This document shows, piece after piece, positions 20,650 to 31,277 of a DNA stretch of 64,000 bases. A program made the position numbers and the translations under genes. Origin of the DNA: Nosema muscidifuracis (Eukaryota > Microsporidia > Nosematidae); NCBI GenBank assembly GCA_028335825.1, contig JAIOKI010000009.1:513562-577561 (forward strand), in the 5' to 3' direction. The notes beneath the pieces were generated by a model. The model made no database searches and was not told the DNA's origin. It was given only the letters and a program-made list of their open reading frames with translations. Every line of letters starts with the position of its first letter. Positions within the stretch are counted from its first letter, which is position 1.

Positions 20650-22125
20650 CGATTATATATTCTTTAGCATTTCTCACACTAAATGATCAGTTAACAGCAG
20701 ATAAACAAAACTTAGAAGAACATTCGAATTTCTTAGATGCGACTTCTAAAGAAGTATTAGAATTAAATAATAATATAAATACAAATGAATCAACTCTTTT
20801 ACATACTAAGTAAAATGATCAAGATGAAATGATTATTGATTGTATGGATAAATCAAATCCATCATTTACAATACTTTTACATTATTTAGATGATATCATA
20901 GATTATGAAATAGAAATGTATTCAGAAGATTTTATGGAAACCTTATCTAAATTAAATTCACATGTACCAGTATTAATCTAAATCTTTTTTAAAATTATCA
21001 TGATATAAATCCAGATTTCATCTACTTTATTTTCTCTGAATGTATATGACAAAAGGAATATTATGATGTATAAAAACTTATTTAATTTTGATCAAAAAAT
21101 ATTATTTTTTATAAGATAATCTGAATGATTAAAGATTACACATCGATGAAAGAATATTTTTGAGGATTCATTTAATGAAATAATTAACATACCAGTTGAA
21201 ATATTATGATTTTATATGCCACAAATTCATTTATTGATAGAATAGGAACTGATATGGGAGGATTAACTAAAGATGGTTAGAATTAATTATAAAAAAGGTC
21301 TGGATCAAGAATGCTTTATTTATTTATTCTTCAGATCAAAATACATTAGTTCGTCCTTATATAGATAGCTGTGTAAATCCTAAACATCTAAAATATTTCA
21401 AATTTATAGCAAAAATACTTGGTCTAGTTATAATTAACAAGTATAATGTAGGAAATATTTCGATAGAAGTGTAATAAAATATATATTAAATGAAAAATGC
21501 AATCTTGAAGATTTGAAAGAAATTAGTCATCAATATTACGATTCATTAGTCATTCTTAGAGATTATCCTATTAAAGAAAATTATACTAATACATTTAGTG
21601 GAGAGATTGACTTTATTCCCAAAGGAAGATTTATAGAAGTTAAAGATTATAACAAAAAATCTTATTTAGAATATCTGGTTAATTTTAAATTATTTTATGG
21701 TATTCATGATCATTTGAATTCACTGAAAGAGAGTTTGTATGAACTCATTGATAAAAATATTATTAATATATTTACAGAAGTTGAATTATTAATATGTGGT
21801 AATCCTGAAATATATATAGAAAATTGGATAATACAGAATATGATATATTATAAAATGATCTTGGTCTGTAGTAAAAGACTTTCCAGAGGATTGAAAAAAA
21901 AATTATTAAAATTTGTCATTGGATCATTTAGGACACTAATATGAGAGTTTGAAAATTTAAAAATGAACGATGAGTCATCAATATTTAAAATATTCAGAAA
22001 ACTGAAAACGACAAATATTTTTCTGTTTCACATACATATTCAAACACATTGGATCTACATAATTATTCTACTAAAGAGATATTATTATATAACCAATTGT
22101 TATGATGAGTATGGAATGGCGTAAT
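20650..22125 (+). pseudogene. Decayed short HECT ligase gene with a leader remnant
   Basis: Coding signal is scattered over all three frames. At the left end a hydrophobic leader is readable (ILFSIIYSLAFLTLN), followed by an acidic and Asn-rich linker as in the gene at 15192. HECT pieces then follow: MGGLTK, WLELIIKK, YSSDQNTLVRP, YFKFIAKILGLVIIN, a 143-codon open part at 21513-21944 with ELLICGNPEI, and SHTYSNTLDLHNYS at the end. The codon for the catalytic Cys is TAT (Tyr) at 22037-22039, and many stops and frameshifts interrupt it, so it is inactive. It is a third HECT copy in the window and shows that the leader-bearing short form existed more than once. Confidence 0.82.
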
Positions 22126-22797
22126 AAAATATTTATCTGATTACTATTTTTTATTATATTTAAGATTATTTAAGTAAAGAAAAATTGTTGATTAAATTAA
22201 GTTTTTATTTTCGTCTTAAGTTTGTATCATTTGCTTGAGAGACTCACATATATTTGATATTTTTATACTATCGCAATCTTATTTATCTTACGTATTAGAC
22301 TAGTATTAAGCATCTTTAAATAAGATTCTAATTATTCGTTCTTTAATTTTAATAAATAAAGAAGTCAAAGATTATTTATTAAAGTCTTAATAATTTTATT
22401 TACGTTAATGATAACTTTAATATAAAAAAATAGCTTATTTATTAAATAAAGTAAATTTAAGTTAAAATTGAAATATTTATTAATCATTTAAACAAAATAA
22501 ATTATTGTAGTAAAATAAAAGATTAAATAGAATGAATAGCTTTATGTAAATTAATATGGATATTTAGCCAAAAAGATTATGAAATATAAAAATGTTTTTT
22601 TATGTAAAACTATTTTTTTATTATACATATATGATAGAAAATATTTTATAATATTTTCTTCTAATTATAAGTAACTTCTAGAACTTTCATTTTAAGTTTT
22701 TTTAATTAACACTCTTCATTTCGCACTGATTATAAATTAACTATTCGCGGAATTCAATAATGTATTTTTTTATAAAAGCCACATATTAAAAAATTAT
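22126..22797. other. AT-rich spacer
   Basis: Lies between the decayed HECT gene and the 3' end of the next CysTM gene. No gene seen. Confidence 0.4.
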
Positions 22798-23757
22798 TTA
22801 TTCAACAATTAAAAAAGAATAAATCGAAATAAATAATAAAGGAAGTGTCATTACGATAGCTGGTAATAATTTTTTTAGATACTTTTTATTATCTTTTAAT
22901 CCTAATAATACTAACAAAGAAAATAATAATGTTGATATTAATGATATAGACATCATAGAATTACAAGTGAACTGCTGACAACTTAATTGATTAGTATTTA
23001 TAAATTCAGAATCATTATATCTGTAGCTATTAAAATCATATTTAATATCTAATGCATAATCATCACTTATGTATCGTTTGACAATACTTTTAGACATATC
23101 ATCTTCTGGACAAGTTACAGGAACACATTTAGATTCTTTATTAACTTCTTTGATTTCAAATGTACTTGACTGAACTTTCGTTCCTAAAATATTTTCAATC
23201 TCTATGATTTCCGCTTTATATTTCTTATTTTTACAATTTTTTTGTGGGATTTTCTCTAAATAATATTCCATACAAAAAGATATATTCTCACACTCATCTC
23301 TAAAATCATATGACTCACATAATAAATCTTTAAAAACATTTTCTGTATCACATAATTTAATCATACTCTTATTTAACTTCTTGACTGTTTTTAATATTTG
23401 TTTATTTGTTTCTACAGATATAAAATTTCCTTCAAGAACTTTTTTATCAAGAAATGTACAATCAATATATTTATCGTCGTACCACAAATTTTCAAGATCA
23501 TAAGTTAAACAATTATAGTCAATTTTTGCTTGATAAAAAATTTCGCCTATACAATCACGATTACATTTACAGATTTTTCTGGCAAAATGAACAAGACATT
23601 TAGGTACTTTTTCTATTATTGGTTTTATCTTTTCTTCTTCTTCTATACTTAAAGCTTTAAGCCTTTTACAAGTTAGCGATGAATTTGCCAGAATTTCATC
23701 TCGCCAGTTTTTAAATTCAGTAATCATTATATTATCGTGATAAGTAAATTCAGTCAT
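22798..23757 (-). CDS. CysTM family protein 3
   Basis: 319 residues, ATG at 23757. It has FKNWRD near the N-terminus, a Cys in CKRL, then the family core KCLVHFARKICKCNRDCIGE, YIDCTFLDKKV, CESYDFRDEC-x5-C and NC. It is longer than proteins 1 and 2 because of an insert with two extra Cys (CVPVTCPE) before the membrane part. Two C-terminal hydrophobic segments (about 270-288 and 296-316) form a likely hairpin. It is closest to protein 4 at 29738 (shared CKRL/CKRF, LDKKV and the CVP insert), so these two are a recent pair. The function is unknown, and the lack of a leader argues for a C-terminal signal and anchor. Confidence 0.75.
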   Translation of the reverse strand: MTEFTYHDNIMITEFKNWRDEILANSSLTCKRLKALSIEEEEKIKPIIEKVPKCLVHFARKICKCNRDCIGEIFYQAKIDYNCLTYDLENLWYDDKYIDCTFLDKKVLEGNFISVETNKQILKTVKKLNKSMIKLCDTENVFKDLLCESYDFRDECENISFCMEYYLEKIPQKNCKNKKYKAEIIEIENILGTKVQSSTFEIKEVNKESKCVPVTCPEDDMSKSIVKRYISDDYALDIKYDFNSYRYNDSEFINTNQLSCQQFTCNSMMSISLISTLLFSLLVLLGLKDNKKYLKKLLPAIVMTLPLLFISIYSFLIVE

Positions 23758-25261
23758 ATCTAATGGTGCTAGAATGAATTTATTGTTTTATTTAAATTAA
23801 TTTTGATTTTAGTACAATATAGTTAAAAAGTTTTTATGTATACAAATATTATTTCAGTATTTTTTAATTAATTTTTTAATAAATCATTTATTGATAAATC
23901 ATTATTTTTGAATTTGTTACTCAAAAAATCTTATTAATTGTATTAAGAAAAAATCAGTTTAATTTTAATATATAATTCATATTAATATAAATAATTTATA
24001 TATTTTAATATGATCAAAAATTGATATAATAAAATATTATAATTATATTTCAAAATATAAAAAAGAACATAATCTTTTCTTGAAAACTTTTTACTAAAAC
24101 TATATAATTTTTTTTCTTTATATTAATAGCACTGGTAATTTAATAAATCTTGTAAAAATAAATGAAGTTTTTATTAATTCAATATAATGAAAATTTCATT
24201 CTTTTACAAAATTTTAAAGTGAATATTAAATTTTATCATAAATTATAACGATTTAATTTAATCAATAAATTCAACCCTTATATTTATGTCATAAACATTT
24301 GAAAAATTAATAGAATTAAATTACAAATTTGTTTATAATGTGAACTAAGTTTATTTGTGAATACTTTTACAGTTTTGAAATTAATCTTTAGTTTAACAGA
24401 AATGTTATTGTAAGAATTTTTTATATACTTGATAATATTCTACTGATATATAATACTTCTAAGTATTATCAATAAATAAGATGATGAATTTGATGTCAAC
24501 AAGATAATAATTTATTTTTAATGAGGGTGATAAATTATTCCTTGTAAAGATATATAATTAAGTAAACGTAATTATTTTTATCTGAAAATCATTGTAAATT
24601 ATATGATAAAATAATTCAAAATAAGATTAAGTTTAAACTATATAGAAATTAATAATTAACAAAATTAAAGTAGATGCATTGAATCAAAATAAATATTTAA
24701 GAAAATAACAGTAAATATTTATTATAGATAAAAATTTATATATTTTACAAAAAGAAACAATATTATTGGAATATATAAATTAAAAGATTTAGAACATATA
24801 TTATAACTTATAGTTTTGATAAATATTATCATAATAAATTAATCAATAACTGATAAAGTCAAACAATCATTAAATAGTCTTGTCATATTCAAATTGTTTG
24901 TTACATTATTATATTTAGAATTTATGCTTGTGACAAATTCGATATATTTATATGATCGTAATTAATCATATTACATTTATATTATCTATAGTAATTTGTG
25001 AAGTTATTGAGACATGTGATTGTTTCTCAAAGACGTACTAATTAATTGTACTTACTACGACAAATATATTTTGCAATGATCCTGATCCTAGATTATAAAA
25101 ATAGAAATATTTCGATCAGATCCTGAATGAATTGAAATTACAGTTTTGAAAAAAGTGATTATGATCCTAAAAATAATATTCTTTAAATATCACAATTTAA
25201 CTTTTTGAAAAACTAAAATTTATTTAGAAAGTTTATAGAACATAAAAATAAATAAAGTCAT
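23758..25261. other. AT-rich spacer
   Basis: 1.5 kb with no assignable gene. It separates the 5' end of CysTM 3 from the 3' end of a Sec540 gene. Confidence 0.4.
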
Positions 25262-26887
25262 TTATTGCATAATCATACTTAATTCATATTTTATAGGTAA
25301 ATATTGTAAATTTTCTGTTTGTAATATTTGTTTGTATTCTTCCCATTTATGAAAAAATCTACTATTTTGGTCAATTGTTAAAGGACGGTTATTTAAATGA
25401 GCTAATATATCTAAGATAGCAGCTTGTTCATATTGTAGTATGTATGTAACATTTTTCATATCTTTTAAAATATTCTTGAAAATATTAAAAGCTGAATTAT
25501 CATCTTTAGGCAAATGTAGTTTATCTAATATTTCGTCATATAATTCTTTCCAGTGATATTGATCTGTTTCGTAGTCTTCTGATAAGTAAAATTCATTAAG
25601 CATCTTTGCAAATAAAATCATCAAATAGTTATATTTGCAATATTGAGGATAAGGTCTAAGATCAAGTATTTTCTTTTTAATATTTTTTTCAAATAAATTA
25701 TTATATACTATTTTTAATGCTGCTTTTCTTTTCTCATTACCATCTGCAATTCTTAATAAATAACTTAGATTTATTAAATTATCGAACTCATCTTTTGTTA
25801 TTTTATTAAGACCTCTAAGTATATGAAATAATATTATAGAATATGGTGAGCAATATGATTCCATAATTTTATTTACAATCAACATTTTCATATCATCAGT
25901 CATTGAATAATATAACAGACCTACTGATAATAGATCATCGTTTTTAAGATTCAATGAGAATTGAAAAAAATCTTTTATACCGTCGAATATTTCTTTAAAA
26001 TTATCTTCGTATAAAAACGAGGATGCGAAATAGTTTTTTTCCCCAATATTCAAACTGTCTTTAGAAAATTTATAAGGAAACTTACCATCAAATATTTCAG
26101 AAATTATTTCATTCTCGGTTTCTTTTTTTGAAGTTTTCAGTATAAAGTTATCGTATATATCAGTGTTATTGTAATAAATATAGTAACATGCAAATTTAAA
26201 GCTTTTAAACAGGCGTTCCAATAAGTTTTCATCAGATAATTTTGAAAATTCTTTTTCTCTTAGAATATCTATAAAATATTTTTTAAAATTAAATTCTTCG
26301 AAATTGATGTTGAAACAATATAAATAATTATTTTTCAAAAATAAAAAATTGACTATCATATCATCATTGTTTAAAACAATTTGTGATGAATTAAATCTTT
26401 CTTCAAAAATATCAGTTAATATGCTAGTATCTCTTAATATTTTTATAGCTTGATTCTTATGGCATTCTTTAATATTCCTTATGAAATGATCAGTAATTTT
26501 TTTATTAGATTTGACAACAAAACATGTTGATAAATTGTAAATTATTTCGTATTCAATTAATCTATCTTTATGCTTCATATTGATTAGTTCCTTTAAAGAA
26601 TATGTAGTATTGTCATCATTGATAATTATAATATCATTTTTTTCATCTAAACAAAAATTGAAATATTGAGAATTCACTATTGAACGTTCCCATTGATCTA
26701 TAAAGTTTTCTCTCCAAATAAATATGGAATCATAAATGTTTAATTGAATTAGAAGGGGAAATCTTCCTATATTAATCTTTTCGTATTCTTTTTTGTTGTA
26801 TTTATTAATTATTGTATCTTGTATATTTTCATAAAAGTTTCTGTACGTTAATGATGAAGTTATATAATAAATATAAAGAAGAATCAT
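25262..26887 (-). CDS. Sec540 family protein (secretion leader, about 540 residues)
   Basis: 541 residues from ATG 26887, with a hydrophobic leader at residues 1-13 (MILLYIYYITSSL). The rest is rich in Ile, Asn, Lys and Asp, likely all-helical, with no TM segment. It shares with 40819 a middle motif of aromatic residues followed by F-(N/D)-x-(K/T)-(K/E)-Y-F (here EFNFKKYF) and a similar C-terminal half, including the region before the last 60 residues. A decayed copy lies head-to-head at about 27457-28825 (motif SPYSIILFHIL against SPYSIIFFHIL). It is probably secreted or kept in the secretory path. I do not recognise a named family and the function is unknown. No CCC tract, but ACC touches the ATG. 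Confidence 0.72.
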   Translation of the reverse strand: MILLYIYYITSSLTYRNFYENIQDTIINKYNKKEYEKINIGRFPLLIQLNIYDSIFIWRENFIDQWERSIVNSQYFNFCLDEKNDIIIINDDNTTYSLKELINMKHKDRLIEYEIIYNLSTCFVVKSNKKITDHFIRNIKECHKNQAIKILRDTSILTDIFEERFNSSQIVLNNDDMIVNFLFLKNNYLYCFNINFEEFNFKKYFIDILREKEFSKLSDENLLERLFKSFKFACYYIYYNNTDIYDNFILKTSKKETENEIISEIFDGKFPYKFSKDSLNIGEKNYFASSFLYEDNFKEIFDGIKDFFQFSLNLKNDDLLSVGLLYYSMTDDMKMLIVNKIMESYCSPYSIILFHILRGLNKITKDEFDNLINLSYLLRIADGNEKRKAALKIVYNNLFEKNIKKKILDLRPYPQYCKYNYLMILFAKMLNEFYLSEDYETDQYHWKELYDEILDKLHLPKDDNSAFNIFKNILKDMKNVTYILQYEQAAILDILAHLNNRPLTIDQNSRFFHKWEEYKQILQTENLQYLPIKYELSMIMQ

Positions 26888-27456
26888 GGTATATTATTTT
26901 TTTGGAATTATATAAAAAATAATAAATTAAATTGAAAATGCTAAATTAAACATAGTCATAAATTAAAAATTTTAATCAAATATTTTTTTACTTTTTTTTG
27001 ATGTTGACTTTTGTTCATTTTTTTTCTACAATGTATATTTGTTTATAATTTTTTAAGAAATTTAATTTATCAGAAAAAAGGACAATCTATGAAATTTAAT
27101 TATTATGTATATTTTAATTCTTTTATTATGTGTTAAATAGTATAGTATTTATTTATTATTGAAATCTTAATTGTTTTAACTTGTTTATTATTAGATTGGC
27201 TAAGGATGAAATATTTAAAAGTAATTATTATATGATGACATTATTATCTATCATTAATATTATAATTTTATGATATATTTAGTAATGTGTTAATATTCTT
27301 TTGTTATTTTGTAAGTACTCTCATATATGTCTTTTGACAATCATAAAGCTATTTTAAAAAAATTTTATATTTATTTTTTCTAAATTAAATTTTTTAATTT
27401 ATTATTATATTAAAACTTTGATTCATTTTTTATTTATCAAATATTTTGAAAAGGAG
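26888..27456. other. Spacer between head-to-head Sec540 copies
   Basis: AT-rich. It should hold the promoters of the intact and decayed copies; nothing specific seen. Confidence 0.4.
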
Positions 27457-28825
27457 ATGTCCCTTATTTTTTTTGTAATATTCAATCATCAATGTAGTAC
27501 AGAGAATTCTATAAAGATATAGAAGATACGATATTTTTAAGCACAAAAAAAATAGTTTACAATTATCGATATTAGAGAAAAATTATTTTTATTCATATAA
27601 ATATTATTCTTTCGAAAGTCAAATGATCTGATAGACTATTAAGTGAAACAACGAATCATCTTAATTTAAATAAAAATAATAAATCAAACTATATTCTTCT
27701 AGTGGAACAAATATGAGACGTATTTTGAAGAATTCTAAATTAGAGACATTGAATATGAGATATTTTATGATTAATCAGGACCTTCTCAAAAAAGTTATTG
27801 ATATTATACGATAATGAAAAGTGCAAATTTATTCATTCAATGTTTATGTAAAATCTTCGAAAATTGCTTTTGAAGTGATGACATAATCATAAATTTTGAA
27901 AATTTGTTTTAAAGAATATTTTAATAATTTTTGTTATTGTCTGATGAAATTTTTTTAAGATGAGTTTTTAAAGATTTTAAATTTGGATTATACAGTTTAT
28001 TTTACAATAATACAGAAATTCATAATGATTTTATCAAAAATACTTCAAAAGAAGAAAGCGAATTCGAAATAACTCTGTGCATTTATGATAAAAATGTCTT
28101 ATGTTTTTTATGAAAGTCATATTAGCATTAACGGAAAAAAACATTACTAAAGAGATTTATGATGAGATGAAAGTGCTTTTTAGATTTTCATTAAATCTTA
28201 AAAACGATGATCTAATGTCAGATGTATTGTTTTACTAATCTTTGACTAATTATATAGAGTCATACTATTCGCCGTATTCTATAATTTTCTTTCATATACT
28301 CAGAAGTCGTAGTTTATTAACAGTAAATGAGTTTGAAAATATAATGAAGCTAAATTTTTCGTTAAGAAGTTTAAATGATAATCAGAAAGAAAAGTTTGCT
28401 TTGAAAATCACTTACAATAATTTATTTGACGAAATTATAAAAAAATGATTGCATGTAATAAGACCAACCCCTAAATATTGTCATTATAACTACTAATGAT
28501 TTTATTTGCAAGAGTTCTTAACGAAATATATTTATCAGATGATTATCCAATTGAGAGGTATCACTGGAAAGAATTATATGATGAAATATTATTAAACTAT
28601 ATTTATTTAAAGATAATAAATTTCTTTTAATATATTTAAACATGTTTTATTAAATCTAAAAAAATGTCACATACATACTTCAATATGAACAGACAGCTAT
28701 CTTAAAAAATATTAGCTCATATTTCAAAAAATCCACCAATGATTTACCATAAACATAATTTTAATTTACATGAATACAAAGAAATGTATCAGGAAGAAAA
28801 ATTACGTTATATAATGAATTAAATT
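27457..28825 (+). pseudogene. Decayed Sec540 gene, inverted relative of 25262-26887
   Basis: The protein sequence of the 25262 gene can be followed piecewise through several frames: YREFYKDIEDTIF after a worn leader, FSLNLKNDDLMSDVL, then the open part 28242-28448 (SPYSIIFFHIL, KITYNNLFDEIIKK), YHWKELYDEIL, and a tail like LHEYKEMYQEEKLRY. Stops and frame changes are frequent, so it is dead. A CCC tract at 27461 precedes the worn start. It stands head-to-head with its intact relative. Confidence 0.8.
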
Positions 28826-29737
28826 GATTTTATTAATGCACAATATTAAAAGTTAACTAATTTTTTATTTTTGTGTATTTTAATTGACTAAGATTATAAA
28901 CAAAGTATTCGTTTAAAAAACCTTATTATATGTATAAAAACATTTATCTATGATCAACTCTACTTAAGTTATATAAGTTTAATTGAATATATAATATCTT
29001 ATTTTCTTATAATAGTATGGTCATTTACCTTAAAAATTATTTTAAGATTCTTGTACCACATTTATTTTCTTCCTCGAGTATCTTATATGCAACAGATCTT
29101 AAGTAGTCTAATGTAAATCTTTTCAAAGTCATCTTTTAAACCTTTATCTACACATATATTACTATTTATTCATCTATTATAATGTTATTTTAGTATGAAT
29201 TATAGTATCTTGTTACTACGTCATACAAGGTCATTGCGTAGAGAATAATTCTTTTTTCTAAATTTATGTATTGACCCATAATGTTAGTCAAAAAGTTATA
29301 CCCACTGTAGTGATTAAGACTAAGTTATCACTCAAACAATATATATTTTAACGAAATCATCATGAAATTAATAAAAGTATATGGCTTTAATTATTTATTA
29401 TATCTAGTATCACTTGATTTAAAACCTATCAAAAAATCAATAATTTATGAAACTAAATCAACATTTTATGAAGGAAATGACTTAATTTAAAAAAATTAAA
29501 TTTAACGTATACCGATTTCTTTGTCCCATATAAAATATAATTTTTGAACATGATTCTTACAGATAATAGTGAGAAAATATTATACATAATAAGACTCAAG
29601 CTGGTTATATTTTACCTCAATTAATACAAAAACAATAACAAATAAATAATCTTTCCATAGATAACTCTTTAAGTTATAATTAACTAATTCTTCTTCCTAA
29701 ATTTTAATAAGTCTTTTATAAATTAATAAAATATTAT
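28826..29737. other. AT-rich spacer
   Basis: No gene recognised on either strand. Confidence 0.4.
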
Positions 29738-30661
29738 TTATTCTAGATCTAAAGTAATATAAATCGAAATAAATAATATAGAAAGAGTCATTAAGATACC
29801 TGGTACTATTATTTTTATGTTCTTGTTATTATCATATCCTAAAATCACTAAAATAAAAAATACTAATGTTGAGACTATCGATAATGAAATCATATAATAA
29901 AACGTATTTTGTTGACAAATTGATATATTACTATCTATAGATTTAGAATCAGAAAATACATAATCTGGTAAATCAATTTCTCCTAACTCTCTCTTAACAA
30001 TAGTTTTAGAATTATTATTTTTATAAAGTTCTAAAATTACATCTAAATCCTCGAAATATACTATTGGAACACAATTGTTTTCTTTTTGAACTTCATTGAT
30101 TTCAGTTCTAACTTTCATTCCTAAAATCTTTTCGATTTGTTCAATTTCCCAAGTATAATCCTCATTACTACAATTATTTTGTGATACCTTCTTTAGAAAA
30201 AAATCGATACAATCTTTTATATTTCTACATCCATCTCGTAAATCATAAGCATCACATAATGATATTAAACCATTATTGAGATTGTTGATTGCTTTAAATA
30301 ATTTGTAATATGTATTATAAGTTACTAACCTTCCATCTTGAACTTTTTTATCAAGAAAATCACAATCTAAATACTCGATATCAGACCACAAGTTATCAGT
30401 ATCATAAGCTTTACATTCATAATCAATTCCATTGTTGCTAAAAGATTCACCTACACAATCCCGATTACAATTACACATTTTACGAGTAAGATGTACAAGA
30501 CATTTTGGTATTTTTTGTATAATAGTTGTTGGTGATACTTCTTCACTGATATTTAAAGTATTAAATCGTTTGCAAGATGTAGATGATTTTTCCAGATGTT
30601 CATCCCGCCAAATCTTGAATTTTTCAAATAATTTAATTTCATTTTCTGTAAATCCCTGCAT
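29738..30661 (-). CDS. CysTM family protein 4
   Basis: 307 residues from ATG 30661; the frame runs six codons further up, only to a GTG. It carries FKIWRD, CKRF, the core KCLVHLTRKMCNCNRDCVGES, YLDCDFLDKKV, CDAYDLRDGC-x5-C and NNC, a CVPI insert, and two C-terminal hydrophobic segments. It is the nearest relative of the gene at 22798. It lacks the short stretch between two Cys that protein 3 has before its YDFRDEC, so one Cys pair is fused into a single site here. Membrane-anchored, function unknown. It lies 0.6 kb past the 3' end of the large HECT gene on the same strand. Confidence 0.75.
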   Translation of the reverse strand: MQGFTENEIKLFEKFKIWRDEHLEKSSTSCKRFNTLNISEEVSPTTIIQKIPKCLVHLTRKMCNCNRDCVGESFSNNGIDYECKAYDTDNLWSDIEYLDCDFLDKKVQDGRLVTYNTYYKLFKAINNLNNGLISLCDAYDLRDGCRNIKDCIDFFLKKVSQNNCSNEDYTWEIEQIEKILGMKVRTEINEVQKENNCVPIVYFEDLDVILELYKNNNSKTIVKRELGEIDLPDYVFSDSKSIDSNISICQQNTFYYMISLSIVSTLVFFILVILGYDNNKNIKIIVPGILMTLSILFISIYITLDLE

Positions 30662-31277
30662 AGATAATAAGACTAGCACGATTATATATTTGTTAAGTTA
30701 ATTTTAATTTAAGTTCCATCAAGATTATAAATGTTTTATTTTTATCTGTTTATATTTAAAGTCTTGTAGTTTATCATAACAGTAAATTGATATTAATTAA
30801 TTTGTTTTCTAATTTGTGATGAAAATTCAGGCAATAATCAAAATTTGAAATGAAATATTGGTTATAGTAATATAATTTGTTTGTTATGAGTTAAACGAAC
30901 ATATTTATTTTTTAATAATATAGCTAATTGTATAATGAATCCACTTATTCTAAATATGTCAAATATCTCAAAATATGTGACAATTGATGTATTGTGTTGA
31001 CAATTTATTTAGTAAACTATTTATTTTAAGCTGAGAAAAATAAAGAGATTCACACTATATACTTGAAATAATATGTTATATTATTAGATCACATTTCTAT
31101 AAGTAATTTATTCAATAATTTCTTTGTAAAAGGATAATATAAAAAACCAGTTGAAAGAAATTAATTATTATATTTAATATTTACTGTACAGAGAATGTGT
31201 TTTGACACAAAGAAAATCTAATAATGTCTAAATAATAAATCCTTATGACTCAAAAAAATATGTAAAATAAATTTAGT
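30662..31277. other. Spacer between CysTM 4 and the large HECT gene
   Basis: AT-rich, no gene. It serves as promoter region for CysTM 4 and 3' flank for the HECT gene. Confidence 0.4.
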
